In this document: positions 15,110-23,048 of the stretch, in pieces | Position numbering within the stretch: position 1 is the stretch's first letter | Layout: every line of letters begins with the position of its first letter | IMG/VR virus record: IMGVR_UViG_3300017987_000326 | Coordinates: 1 to 26,136 of that record | Direction: 5' to 3' (one strand) | Origin: a virus | DNA: 26,136 nt | Notes under the pieces: model-generated | Database searches by the model: none | What the model was told of the DNA's origin: nothing | What the model saw: the letters and a program-made list of their open reading frames with translations, nothing else | Made by a program: the position numbers and the translations under genes

Positions 15110-15616
15110 CTACGCGCTGTCTCCGATTGCGGTGACCTGGATGGTGACGGTTTCGGCGCCGCCCTCCTCGTTGATCAGGATCTCGTCCGCGGAGCCGCCT
15201 GTGACGATGGCGCCGTTGTAAGAGACGAAGATGTAGCAGTCGTCGTCTGTCGCGAAGGTCTGCGTCTTGTCGCCGACCGCGGCCAGGTGCAGAATCCCGG
15301 AGGCCGGGATCTCGACGCTGAACGAGCCGTCGCCGTCGGTCTTGCGAACCATCAGGGCCTTGAGTCTAACCATGGCGACCGCAGAGCCGTCTGCCTGCTC
15401 GAGGCCGCCTCCGGTGGCCAGATCGAGCGTGAGGGTTCCGCCAGCCGCGATTACGTGGCCCTTGTCGTACACCACATCCGCCTGTCCGTCGCCGGTCCCG
15501 TTCGGCCAGGTGCGCTCGCTCTTGTTCTCGGTGCGAGAGCCGCCGATGAGCGGGGCGGTGAAGTTGGGGGCGTCCGTGAGGCTGAGTAGGGTGCGGGAAC
15601 GATGGGTGATGGCCAT
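15110..15616 (-). CDS. Small beta-rich virion protein
   Basis: This 168-residue protein was not assigned to a family. It is beta-rich, with Gly/Asp turns, and ends in ETVTIQVTAIGDSA. The starting part (MAITHRSRTLLSLTDAPNFT) and the central LTLDLATGGG and SFSVEIPASGILHL strands suggest one compact sandwich domain. It is embedded between connector-like and terminator-like genes and overlaps the former by ATGA, so a head decoration, neck or minor tail role is likely. Confidence 0.6.
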   Translation of the reverse strand: MAITHRSRTLLSLTDAPNFTAPLIGGSRTENKSERTWPNGTGDGQADVVYDKGHVIAAGGTLTLDLATGGGLEQADGSAVAMVRLKALMVRKTDGDGSFSVEIPASGILHLAAVGDKTQTFATDDDCYIFVSYNGAIVTGGSADEILINEEGGAETVTIQVTAIGDSA

Positions 15617-16365
15617 CAGGTCCTCCGGTAGTATGCCCCGGTCGAGCCGAGGACGAGCACGGGAATGGGGGCACGGCGAACAGGATCACGCCCGTTTTCG
15701 GCGCGGTCATAGTCGAATGAAAGGTCTCGCCACATCGCGAGGAAGCGCCCGCGATGCGTCTTGGACAGGCCCAGCCAGTCGCGGTCGCTACTGCGCTGGC
15801 TCATGCCGATGTCTTCCAGAATGTTCGATAGCGTGAGCTCGCGGTGGACGTCGAGGAATGCGCTTGGGTCAGTGATGAGCCATGGGCGGCGCTCGAGCTT
15901 GAACAGTTCACGCTGAATCTCATCCCACGCCGAATCGATGAAGTCCTGCCAGGACGTCTCTCCGGTCGCGAGGTAGCGGTTCAGGTTGGTGTACCTGCCC
16001 TCAGTAAGGTCGAGGCTGGTCAGCACCGGGTACAGCTTCCGGAGCACGAGCGCGGCGCGGTTGTCCGGCTTGTACTCACGACTGTCCGCCATCGTGAGCG
16101 TCCACACCACCTTCCAGTCGGCCGAGAGGTCGAGGCTGGTGGTGTCGGCGGCATCGAGCGTGAAGGTGGCCAGGTCGTCCGTGACGGTGATCGACCCGGT
16201 CTTGATGGTGTTCCGGCTCGCGTCGTAGACAGTGCATGTCCCGGAAACCGGGGCGACACGGGACCCATCCGATCGCGCCTCGACAAACAGCACCTGATCC
16301 GCGGCCCGTTCAATGACGTCAGGGCCGGCAAATCGGAAGCTATAGCGGGTGGATCGGATGGGCAT
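15616..16365 (-). CDS. Putative head-tail connector with N-terminal beta domain
   Basis: This 249-residue protein appears to have two parts. Residues 1 to about 100 are beta-rich and resemble an immunoglobulin-like or adaptor domain (SITVTDDLATFTLDAADTTS). Residues about 110-235 are helical, with TSWQDFIDSAWDEIQRELFK and LTLSNILEDIG, which resembles the helical head-tail adaptor that binds beneath the portal. It lies after the repeat-bearing fibre gene and before terminator and tube genes, a normal adaptor position. It overlaps the next gene by ATGA. The adaptor call is an inference from layout and secondary structure. Confidence 0.5.
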   Translation of the reverse strand: MPIRSTRYSFRFAGPDVIERAADQVLFVEARSDGSRVAPVSGTCTVYDASRNTIKTGSITVTDDLATFTLDAADTTSLDLSADWKVVWTLTMADSREYKPDNRAALVLRKLYPVLTSLDLTEGRYTNLNRYLATGETSWQDFIDSAWDEIQRELFKLERRPWLITDPSAFLDVHRELTLSNILEDIGMSQRSSDRDWLGLSKTHRGRFLAMWRDLSFDYDRAENGRDPVRRAPIPVLVLGSTGAYYRRT

Positions 16366-16375
16366 CTGTCACCTA

Positions 16376-17710
16376 CTACGAGAACGCATGCGTGTGGCCG
16401 GCGTCGGTGTAGGTGGTGGCGCAACGGTAGGCCACGAGGTAGTCGTTGGTGCCATCCAACGGATCGTCGGTGACGGAGACGAGGCCCGCGGGGGAGATGG
16501 AGCTCGAGCCCATCACGGTGCCAGCGGACAACTCCTTGGTCGCCACAAGCGCGGCGGATCCGAAGATCGGGACCGCCAGCGCAAGGCCGGTCTGCACGGT
16601 GGCTGTGCCGGCGCTGTGGGTGCCAAGGTTGCGGACGCGGGTGATGTAGATCCACCCCTCGACGCCCTGGACGGTCGCGCCAGGGACCGCGGTGATGGTC
16701 TCGGTCGCAACGTTTCCGTTGGTCTTGAGCCCGGTGATCTCGATGTCGCCACCGTCCCAGTCCGGACCAGCGCTGAACACAACCTGTGCGTTCTGGCCTC
16801 CGCGGCCACTGTCGGAGGTGTCAGGCTGGGTAATGTTGCCCCATGTGCTCTCGTCCACATCGCCCGCCAGCGGGGCCACGATGTTGGCGGGGGCTTTGGG
16901 GTTGGTGAATCGCTCGACACGGAACGCGGGGGTATCCTCGGTGACGCTTGCGGTGGAACTGTCCGAGGTGTTTACGGAAAGCACGCCCGCGGTCGCGGTC
17001 AGGCCGGTGCCTGCCTGCGCGGTGGCGAGAGATGCGAGCGTGTCACGCCTCGAGGCGCTGCCGTCGCTGACATCCTCGAAGGTGATGTAGTCGGTGGCGA
17101 CGTCCAGCGTGGTCGCGGTCAGATCGCCCAGGTCGAAGTCGAAGGTGCCGACGTTGTTGTTGATGCCGTCGCCGGCCATCTGAGTCGCCACGTCGTCGAA
17201 GGTGGTTTTCTTGGACGCGTTGGAGTCGCTGGCGTCGATGAAGGCCAGCGAGTCGGCTGCCACATCGAGCGTGGTGTTGGTGAGTTCGGTCAGCGTGATC
17301 CCAAGCACGCCAGCGGTGGCGGCCAGGCCCTCGCCCGCGATGCTGGTAGCGTAGTCCGCAGCCGATTCCTTCTTGCTAGAGTTGCTGTCGTCCGCGTCGA
17401 TGAAGACGATGGAGTCTGCGGCTGGGTCGAGCACACCGGAAGAGAGCAGGTTGAGATCTACGGCGCCTGCGTCGATCGCTGACCAGTTGGTTCCACCGTC
17501 AACGGTCAGATAGGCGAACCCGTCGGTGCTCGAGGCGTCCTGTCGGTAGTAGATGGCCGCCTGGCTAGTGGCAAGAGTCTTGCCGCCGACGGTCGCCCCG
17601 GAGGGCGCTCCGTTGCCGGCCAGAACCATGACCTCGGCGTCGAGCACGGAACTGGTAGAGGTTCGGAGGGCGATGCCCAGGGTACGGGTGCCGGGTCGGT
17701 TGTCGCTCAT
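16376..17710 (-). CDS. Repeat-bearing fibre-like virion protein
   Basis: This 444-residue protein carries three copies of a repeat spaced exactly 54 residues: ADSIVFIDADDSNSSKK (98-114), ADSLAFIDASDSNASKK (152-168) and TDYITFEDVSDGSASRR (206-222). Each is followed by a helix-like segment and a Gly-rich turn. Similar aspartate/serine repeats occur in phage fibre shafts. The C-terminal part (about 250-444) is beta-rich and ends in DAGHTHAFS; HxH motifs are known to bind metal in some trimeric fibre tips. It lies between the capsid and connector genes rather than with the tail-tip genes, so a head fibre or neck whisker is as likely as a tail fibre. GGAG precedes the ATG at 17710. Confidence 0.62.
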   Translation of the reverse strand: MSDNRPGTRTLGIALRTSTSSVLDAEVMVLAGNGAPSGATVGGKTLATSQAAIYYRQDASSTDGFAYLTVDGGTNWSAIDAGAVDLNLLSSGVLDPAADSIVFIDADDSNSSKKESAADYATSIAGEGLAATAGVLGITLTELTNTTLDVAADSLAFIDASDSNASKKTTFDDVATQMAGDGINNNVGTFDFDLGDLTATTLDVATDYITFEDVSDGSASRRDTLASLATAQAGTGLTATAGVLSVNTSDSSTASVTEDTPAFRVERFTNPKAPANIVAPLAGDVDESTWGNITQPDTSDSGRGGQNAQVVFSAGPDWDGGDIEITGLKTNGNVATETITAVPGATVQGVEGWIYITRVRNLGTHSAGTATVQTGLALAVPIFGSAALVATKELSAGTVMGSSSISPAGLVSVTDDPLDGTNDYLVAYRCATTYTDAGHTHAFS

Positions 17711-17777
17711 GGCTCAGTCTCCTGACTCAACCCTTGCGGATTCAGCCGTTGAGCGGAAGGCAGCGATGTCGTCAGGA

Positions 17778-18494
17778 CTAGCGCTTGCCCCCCTTGTTAG
17801 TGTTCTTGCCCTTGTTGGGCGCTTCGGTTTCGGTCTCGTCTGCGCCCGGTCGCATGTTCGCGGGCAGGAGCGAGATCAGGTAGGTCTTTCGGCGCTGCGC
17901 CTTCTGATCGTAGGGCGGGCGCGTGTCGAGGTAGTCGAGCTCTGCGCGGATGCCGCGAAGGGCGTCGTCGATCACCGCAGAGTTGAGGTTGGAGTCCTCG
18001 GGGTACAGCAGGCCGTGGCACAGCTCCAGGAACTTCACGTATCCGTCCTTGTCGCGCTTCCACTTCGGTTTCCCGCCGATCTTTTCGAAGGACTCCCACA
18101 CGGTGGTGTGGTGCGCGTGCTTGCTGCCGATCCGCTTGTGAGCGCGACAGTAGCCCTTGACCTCCTCACCGAACGCTTCGACGATGATGTCGGTCGGAAC
18201 AGGGCGTCGGCCCCATTCCTCCTGCTGGCGGATCATGGTGTGAAGCTCGCCCTTCGGCCCGATGTGGCCGACGCCAGGGCGAATCAGGATCTTGTGCAGG
18301 CGCGGAAGAAAGCGACCGTCGATCAGTTGGTAGTCGCCGTGACCGATGAAGAACACGAACGGCCCGGACGGGTTCCTGACATCGGTCTTGGTCAGGCGCT
18401 CCTCTTCGGACGGACGGCGCCCTGAGAGGTCGATCTGGAAGGTGTTGACGTCTGCGGGTTGGTTGCCAGCATCGGAGCGGGGCTTGATAGCCAT
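17778..18494 (-). CDS. Hypothetical protein downstream of the capsid gene
   Basis: This 238-residue protein was not recognised. It is mixed alpha/beta, polar and basic, with FVFFIGHGDYQLIDGRFLP at about 46-64, and it ends in a low-complexity tail rich in Lys, Asn and Gly (about 220-238). Being the first gene after the major capsid protein, it may be a capsid-associated or head-completion protein, but nothing in the sequence proves it. The ATG at 18494 follows a 73-base gap that contains a strong hairpin, so its expression may be lower than that of the capsid gene. Confidence 0.65.
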   Translation of the reverse strand: MAIKPRSDAGNQPADVNTFQIDLSGRRPSEEERLTKTDVRNPSGPFVFFIGHGDYQLIDGRFLPRLHKILIRPGVGHIGPKGELHTMIRQQEEWGRRPVPTDIIVEAFGEEVKGYCRAHKRIGSKHAHHTTVWESFEKIGGKPKWKRDKDGYVKFLELCHGLLYPEDSNLNSAVIDDALRGIRAELDYLDTRPPYDQKAQRRKTYLISLLPANMRPGADETETEAPNKGKNTNKGGKR

Positions 18495-18524
18495 GCGGGC
18501 CTCGGTGGTTGGGGGTGAGGATGG

Positions 18525-18558
18525 GCCCCGGGGCGTAGAGGAGGGAACGCCCCGGGGC
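18525..18558 (-). terminator. Strong hairpin after the capsid gene, probable partial terminator or mRNA stabiliser
   Basis: A perfect 12-bp inverted repeat (GCCCCGGGGCGT and its complement) encloses a 10-base loop, starting 9 bases after the capsid stop. There is no T-run after it on the minus strand, so it is not a classical intrinsic terminator. Because downstream genes are on the same strand and needed for the virion, attenuation or protection of the capsid mRNA 3' end is most likely. Confidence 0.6.
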
Positions 18559-18567
18559 GGTGGCGGA

Positions 18568-19497
18568 TTAGACCGCGGAGATCACTTCGGTAGCCGCGCC
18601 GTTCTGGGCGATGGCGGCGGCCGAGTAGCCGGTGGTCACAACGGCGGTCTTGTCCTTGCGGGCGTAGCGGTCGAGCTCGGCACGCATCCAGCCCATCTGC
18701 ATGGCGTTGACCACGCTGGGATCGGGCACGGGGGCGCGGGTGAGCATGCCGAAGGCCTCGGGGCCGAAGACGCAGCCGGAGTAGTCGGCGCCACCACCGA
18801 CGGTGGTGATGATGCTGGAGTCGGCGGTGAAGATGTCGAGGTCGCCGTTGAGGAAGCGGCCCTTGTAGCTGTAGCCCTGGGAGCCGCCCATGAAGCCGCG
18901 CATCTCGGGCTGGTGTTCGATGGCGCCGCCGAGGGTGAGCGCGTCACCGGAGACGTCCTGCCACTGCTTGTCCTCGAGCATGGCCACCTGGATCCCGCGG
19001 GAGCCGGCGGCATGGTTGGTGTCCACGGCGGACTTGAGCACAGACCAGGACAGGGCCACGCCGGTGCTGCCGACCTGAGCAGTGATGGACGGGAACAGCG
19101 CGGCCACCTGAGCCATCAGGCGACGCTGGCCGCCGAGGAACAGGGCCAGAGCCAGGCGCTCCATGTCGATCTGACCGTCGAGAGCGTTGAACAGGCCGTG
19201 GACTTCCATCTGGCCGGTCTGACGCGCGGGGGTCAGGGTGTAACTGGTGCCAGACGGGGTGATCTCGTCCGCATCATCGTCCTCGGCTTCCTCGGCCAGT
19301 TGGTCGAGGCCCAGGCCGATGACGGGGACCTCGGCGGCAACGGCCTGGAGGAATCCAGACTCATCGCGCCAACCAGCCATCACGGTGGGGTGCATGAGGA
19401 ACGAGGTGTCGCGGTCGCCGATGGTGAGGACGTACTGCGCGATTGCGGTCGCGGCGAGCATGTCCGAGCCGGGGGATGTGCCAGTCTTCCAGGCCAT
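18568..19497 (-). CDS. Major capsid protein
   Basis: This 309-residue protein follows the scaffold gene in transcription order, the usual place for the major head subunit, and has the size and mixed alpha/beta character of an HK97-fold capsid protein. A helical N-terminus is followed by an acidic stretch (about 68-78), long helices around AALFPSITAQ and the central LSWSVLKSAV, then beta-rich segments and a C-terminal helix MGWMRAELDRYARKD. No attached protease or delta domain is seen; a separate scaffold precedes it. GGAG lies 7 bases before the ATG at 19497. Its own leader with direct repeats and the hairpin after it suggest separately boosted expression. The call is mainly positional. Confidence 0.75.
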   Translation of the reverse strand: MAWKTGTSPGSDMLAATAIAQYVLTIGDRDTSFLMHPTVMAGWRDESGFLQAVAAEVPVIGLGLDQLAEEAEDDDADEITPSGTSYTLTPARQTGQMEVHGLFNALDGQIDMERLALALFLGGQRRLMAQVAALFPSITAQVGSTGVALSWSVLKSAVDTNHAAGSRGIQVAMLEDKQWQDVSGDALTLGGAIEHQPEMRGFMGGSQGYSYKGRFLNGDLDIFTADSSIITTVGGGADYSGCVFGPEAFGMLTRAPVPDPSVVNAMQMGWMRAELDRYARKDKTAVVTTGYSAAAIAQNGAATEVISAV

Positions 19498-19600
19498 TTC
19501 TGTCTCCAGGTGTTGCGTAGGGTGGTGAGTCTTGCTCTGGCCCTATGCGCACTCTGGAGCGTTTCGGCTCCCTGGGTAGCGAAGCACCCGATGGGCTACA

Positions 19601-19630
19601 GTGACAGGCTTACATTACCTGTGACAGGCT
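19601..19630. repeat. Two direct repeats GTGACAGGCT, 20 bp apart
   Basis: The ten bases GTGACAGGCT occur at 19601-19610 and 19621-19630, exactly 20 bases apart, in the gap between scaffold and capsid genes. On the minus strand a TTGACA box at 19635-19630 touches the distal copy, and the proximal copy covers the place of the -10 (TAAGCC at 19612-19607, 17-bp spacer, poor match). Two sites about two helical turns apart beside a -35 suggest an activator or repressor site for a capsid promoter. Confidence 0.55.
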
Positions 19631-19631
19631 G

Positions 19632-20366
19632 TCAACCGCCAGCAAGCTGTTTCTTGTAGCGCTCCATCACGGCGCGGTAGGCCTCTGGGCCTTCCTTTGA
19701 TGCCGCGATGATGTCAGCTGGGGTCACCTGTCCAGTCTTCGTCGGTGCGCGGTTGCGCTCTGTGCTGACATGGCCGACCTTGTCCGGGGCGCCTGGCGCG
19801 GGCAGGTACCCGAGCAGAGTTCTTGGCACGCTCGGGGCGGCCACGTTTTCGGGGTCTGCGAGGTGGGCGTTCTGGGTCTCGACGATCTGGGACCACCATG
19901 ACGCGGCGTTGTCGGCTTCTCCGCGCTTGTCTTCTGGTAGGGCGCCGAACGCGTCGCCGACTGCTTTGCGCCCCAGGTCCTCGCGGATGCCGAGGTCGGA
20001 CAACTGCAGGTGCTGCGCGTGCATGCCCTGGAACTGCTCGAGGGCCTGTGTGTGCTGTTCACGCTCTGCCTGCAGCGCGGCTTCGAGGGCTTGCGCGCTG
20101 CTCTGGCGGAACTGGTCGTGTTCGCTCTTGACCGTTCCCAGCCCCTCGAGGAGTTCGCGGTTCGCGGTGATCGCTTCGCGGTACTTGCTTGTCAGGTCGC
20201 TCACGCGCTTCTTGAGTGCGCTGACGTCGGCACCAGGGTCTCCCTCGGCTTCCATGTCGTCCATGGCGCTTTGCACCTTGGCCGCGAAGGAATCGAAGCG
20301 CTGCTCGAGCGCGGTGAAGCGGGCGTCGAATTCGTTGGGCTGTCCGCCCTTGTTGTTGTCAGACAT
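19632..20366 (-). CDS. Capsid scaffold protein
   Basis: This 244-residue protein is highly charged and almost wholly helical from residue 12 to about 140, with coiled-coil character (LKKRVSDLTSKYREAI, then an Ala/Gln/Glu-rich helix), followed by a Pro/Ala-rich part and a C-terminal helix ending MERYKKQLAGG with basic residues. That layout, a helical body with a positively charged C-terminal capsid-binding helix, is the scaffold signature, and its place between portal and capsid genes confirms it. The start at 20366 overlaps the portal stop by ATGA; the longer frame to 20711 is a shadow inside the portal gene. No protease residues are evident. Confidence 0.82.
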   Translation of the reverse strand: MSDNNKGGQPNEFDARFTALEQRFDSFAAKVQSAMDDMEAEGDPGADVSALKKRVSDLTSKYREAITANRELLEGLGTVKSEHDQFRQSSAQALEAALQAEREQHTQALEQFQGMHAQHLQLSDLGIREDLGRKAVGDAFGALPEDKRGEADNAASWWSQIVETQNAHLADPENVAAPSVPRTLLGYLPAPGAPDKVGHVSTERNRAPTKTGQVTPADIIAASKEGPEAYRAVMERYKKQLAGG

Positions 20367-21778
20367 CAGGTCGGAGCTCCTTGTCTGTTGTCGATCATGG
20401 TCCGGATCTTGTCGATCTCGGTGCGATAGAGAAGGCCGTAGCCGCTCTCGGGGAAGTCGGTAGTCTGCTCGTCGGGGTCGGCCGCGGTCCCGGTGTTGAT
20501 GGTCGCGGCGATCATCTCGAGAAGGGCGGAATCGTACTTGCGGCAGATGGGGTAAAGCCGCTCCACCTCGCGCTGAAGGCTTTGGACCATGTGTTGTAGC
20601 GGGTCGCCCGGGACGTTCGTGATGTCGGCCGGAACGCTCTGCTCGTCCAGCATCTGGCGATAGGACCGGATCGCCTTGCCCAGCTTCTCCGGGTCGGCGC
20701 CTGGCTCCCATTGGTGGAACTGACCAGGCTTCTCCGGATTGTCGTCGTCCCAGACCTTGATCGCGGCTGGGTCGTTGGGCAGGCTCCGGGGCTCGTCGTG
20801 GTCCTCCGCCGCAGCGCCTACGAGGTTGAGGCCTCGCACGTTGCGGTCGGGCCAGCTGGCATCGCGGCAGACGTGTAGCCAGAAGCTGTTGAGCACGCCG
20901 GCAGTCAGCGTGCCCTGTGTGTCCTCGCTTCCGCTCGAGCGGTCAAAGAGGCTTTCTGGGTAGTGCTTGTGGTAGACCTTGACCGGAATGAACGGGAGGC
21001 CGGCACGCCTGCCCTGTGTCCAGCGCCAGGTGTAGTTCTCGCCCTCGCGCGCGGTCTCGCCGTCGAGCACCTTCGCGGTGATGTCCTCGCCGCCATCATA
21101 GCTACCGTCCTCGTTCCACTTCGGGCCGCGGAGGATCTTGTAGCTCGGAGACGACGGGTTTCGGGTATCCCAGATGTCCCAACTGTCGGGCTCGTAGCGC
21201 CCGTCAACCGTTACTGGCCTGTTCCAGCCAAGCAGGATCGGGGTCCCTGGGTCCTGCGGGTCGCCCTGTCCGCGCATGGCAGAAGCGCGGATCCGCTGCT
21301 TGACGAGTTGCCCGTCGGCGTAGTTGACGAAGATTCCGGCGTCGTTCGTGGCGAGCCAGTACCGTTGCGCCATGCCAAGAAGCCAGGACAGGTCCGAAGG
21401 CATGGGGGCAGACATGCTGTCGATCTCGATCTGGGCGGCGATGTCCGGATAGATCGTGATCAGGTCGCCCACAAGGCTCGCGTAGTCGATCTTGAGCCCG
21501 AAGCCGCTGTTGTCCCCGATGATGCTCGCCATGCTGGGGTCGAGCCCGGTGACGAGAGGGGGCGGCGAGTAGCAGACAGCGCGGGCAACGACCTTGTCGA
21601 GCAGCGGGTTTTGCGAGACGTCGGCGATCCCGTTGATTTCCATGCGCTGCTTGCCGAGTTGGCGCTCCATCTCGTTCCACAGCGAATAGACCCACCGACC
21701 CTCGAGCATTTCCTCACGGAGCTCGATGTCCTGCAGGTCGGAGCGGACGTAACTGCTCGCGTTCTGGCCTCGGCCCAT
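20366..21778 (-). CDS. Portal protein
   Basis: This 470-residue protein has the size and order of features of a phage portal: a helical N-terminus (about 15-50), alpha/beta wing region with GLPFIPVKVYHKHYPESLFD (about 264-283), and a helical C-terminal half, including the LEKLGKAIRSYRQMLDE-like stretch (about 355-375) and a long helix MVQSLQREVERLYPICRKYD. It is preceded by the packaging genes and followed by the scaffold. The dodecameric portal forms the DNA entry channel at one capsid vertex. GAGG precedes the ATG at 21778, and the stop overlaps the scaffold start. The call rests on length, architecture and gene order. Confidence 0.8.
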   Translation of the reverse strand: MGRGQNASSYVRSDLQDIELREEMLEGRWVYSLWNEMERQLGKQRMEINGIADVSQNPLLDKVVARAVCYSPPPLVTGLDPSMASIIGDNSGFGLKIDYASLVGDLITIYPDIAAQIEIDSMSAPMPSDLSWLLGMAQRYWLATNDAGIFVNYADGQLVKQRIRASAMRGQGDPQDPGTPILLGWNRPVTVDGRYEPDSWDIWDTRNPSSPSYKILRGPKWNEDGSYDGGEDITAKVLDGETAREGENYTWRWTQGRRAGLPFIPVKVYHKHYPESLFDRSSGSEDTQGTLTAGVLNSFWLHVCRDASWPDRNVRGLNLVGAAAEDHDEPRSLPNDPAAIKVWDDDNPEKPGQFHQWEPGADPEKLGKAIRSYRQMLDEQSVPADITNVPGDPLQHMVQSLQREVERLYPICRKYDSALLEMIAATINTGTAADPDEQTTDFPESGYGLLYRTEIDKIRTMIDNRQGAPT

Positions 21779-21806
21779 GGATGCCTCTGGTGCGCGCTAC
21801 AGAGAG

Positions 21807-21836
21807 GGCATACCACAGGCTGGCTTGTCTTGTCAA
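21807..21836 (-). promoter_or_regulatory. Candidate promoter before the portal gene
   Basis: On the minus strand TTGACA at 21836-21831 is followed after 18 bases by TATGCC at 21812-21807, preceded by TGG to give an extended -10 (TGnTAT). It lies 29 bases before the portal ATG, in a 76-base gap. The -35 is perfect; the -10 matches only in its first half. Confidence 0.45.
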
Positions 21837-21867
21837 TCTGTCAATCGGCCGAGACTATTCGTCAATC
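21832..21867. repeat. Three direct copies of GTCAATC near the portal promoter
   Basis: GTCAATC occurs at 21832-21838, 21840-21846 and 21861-21867. Spacings are 8 and 21 bases, so the outer copies are close to helical register. The first two contain the TTGACA boxes of the minus strand. These may be operator half-sites or simply duplicated -35 sequence. Confidence 0.4.
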
Positions 21868-22121
21868 TCCCGGACGTTGAGCACCCCGTAATTGTGGGCC
21901 CAGACCCCGCGTGGCCTTTCGTCGCTGGCATGGCCGATCACCTGGCCGTGGTCTTCGGTGACAGACATCCAGACCCACTGCGGCCAGCGTCCGGTGTCCT
22001 GCTTGAACTTCGGTGCGGCTTCGTCCATAGCGTCAGCGGCGAGGCCGATCAGCTCCTTGGTCATCGCGGCGAGTTCTGGCGCGGGCTTGGGTAGGTCAGG
22101 GATCACTACGCGTTTGGTCAT
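21855..22121 (-). CDS. Hypothetical protein, last gene of the accessory cassette
   Basis: This 88-residue protein was not recognised. It has a Pro-rich start (VIPDLPKPAPELAAM), a helix (TKELIGLAADAMDEAAPKF) and a Trp-containing strand region (WPQWVWMSVTEDHGQVIGHA) and ends acidic. It is soluble with no signal. The ATG at 22121 overlaps the preceding stop by ATGA; the frame open to 22181 is a shadow. It closes the six-gene coupled unit, and the three GTCAATC repeats begin in its end. Confidence 0.65.
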   Translation of the reverse strand: MTKRVVIPDLPKPAPELAAMTKELIGLAADAMDEAAPKFKQDTGRWPQWVWMSVTEDHGQVIGHASDERPRGVWAHNYGVLNVREIDE

Positions 22122-22552
22122 GGCTGGTCTCTCATCTTCCTGGCCTCGCGCCATGCTGTGGCGATGGCGAGCGGTCTGCACTTCTCATTGAAACCGAACT
22201 CGTGCATCCATGAGAACGAGTCGCCCCAGTCCTTACTCACTCCAGCCGCAAGAGTCATGCTGTGTGGCCAGTCGCTCCAGAAAGCCACGCACTCATCTAC
22301 AGCCTCCTCCGGCGCCCCGAGGAACAGGGCCAGGCGCGCGACGGCTTCGCGGGCGGTTGGGGGGTGGGTGAGGCCTGGGACGAAGAGCGCCCACGGTTCG
22401 CGCCCTGTCTCGGGGTGATCGTCCCACGACTCGTCACGGACCTGCACGCGCCCGCCGTCGAGCACGGCGACCACGAAGTCTCCGTCGTCGGTCTTGCAGC
22501 CATCCCATGGCGGGATGCAGGCCGCGATCTCTTGCCAGGTCTGGTCAGGCAT
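22118..22552 (-). CDS. Hypothetical protein of the accessory cassette
   Basis: This 144-residue protein was not recognised. It is acidic and Trp-rich (at least seven Trp), with beta-like segments around DGDFVVAVLDGGRVQVRDES (about 23-42), a helix PTAREAVARLALFLG and a helical end TAWREARKMRDQP. No catalytic motif, membrane segment or signal is visible. The ATG at 22552 overlaps the preceding gene by 8 bases and starts a protein with clear secondary structure; the longer frame to 22678 is a shadow of the neighbour. Coupling suggests joint expression with its neighbours. Confidence 0.65.
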   Translation of the reverse strand: MPDQTWQEIAACIPPWDGCKTDDGDFVVAVLDGGRVQVRDESWDDHPETGREPWALFVPGLTHPPTAREAVARLALFLGAPEEAVDECVAFWSDWPHSMTLAAGVSKDWGDSFSWMHEFGFNEKCRPLAIATAWREARKMRDQP

Positions 22553-23048
22553 TGAGCACCTCCCCGAGTCCCACGGCGCGGAGCAGGGCGAGGCAGCAAA
22601 CAAGGGCCGGAAAGTCCCCGGTCTCATGCCTTGGTAGGCCCCTGTTGTCATCGAAGTACGCGCACCACTTGGGCTCATCCTCGAGCGCCGTCAGTTCCAG
22701 GAGCAACTCACGAGAGCGCGCCCACGGCTCGACATCGCGCATGAAGGCGTCGAGGGAGGTGGTGTAGGGCGGGACCCACACCAGGCTCGTCGGCGCCGTG
22801 CACGGCCGGAGCGGAGGAAGCGGGTGCAGACTGTACGGCCGATCCACCTCTGTCGCGGCCCTGTGCGTGCTGGGCCACGGGACCTTGCTTCGTTCGCGGT
22901 GGAACAGGACCCACCAGCCTTGATCGCTTTCTGCGTTCACGCGCGCCTCCCACCCCACTACCATCGCCACAGCAGCCCGCACCCTCTCCCCCTCCGGCAG
23001 CTGCGCGACGAGGCGGAGGATTTCGGCCTTGCGTTCATCGGTGAGCAT
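22545..23048 (-). CDS. Hypothetical protein of the accessory cassette
   Basis: This 167-residue protein was not recognised. It starts with a clear amphipathic helix (TDERKAEILRLVAQLPEGER), continues with Trp-containing strands, a Pro-rich stretch (about 75-92), and a helical second half (SRELLLELTALEDEPKW), ending in FPALVCCLALLRAVGLGE. It is soluble or weakly membrane associated. The ATG at 23048 overlaps the preceding stop by ATGA, and the stop lies 8 bases inside the next gene. The longer frame to 23303 is the shadow of the membrane-protein gene upstream. Confidence 0.65.
   Translation of the reverse strand: MLTDERKAEILRLVAQLPEGERVRAAVAMVVGWEARVNAESDQGWWVLFHRERSKVPWPSTHRAATEVDRPYSLHPLPPLRPCTAPTSLVWVPPYTTSLDAFMRDVEPWARSRELLLELTALEDEPKWCAYFDDNRGLPRHETGDFPALVCCLALLRAVGLGEVLNA

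Noticed and set aside
19540-19600. Small hairpins (GGAGC/GCTCC and GGGT/ACCC) between scaffold and capsid genes as a terminator
   Set aside because: Stems of only 4-5 bp and no T-run; too weak in a GC-rich sequence.
19601-19630. Possible CRISPR-like repeat unit
   Set aside because: Only two 10-base copies with a 10-base gap; no array, leader or cas genes.
18346-19659. 437-codon plus-strand frame opposite the capsid gene
   Set aside because: Shadow of the capsid gene; Gly/Val/Glu-rich composition, no ribosome site or family pattern.
18568-20366. Head maturation protease fused to scaffold or capsid
   Set aside because: No serine-protease motifs were recognised in the scaffold or capsid gene, and no extra gene lies between portal and capsid.
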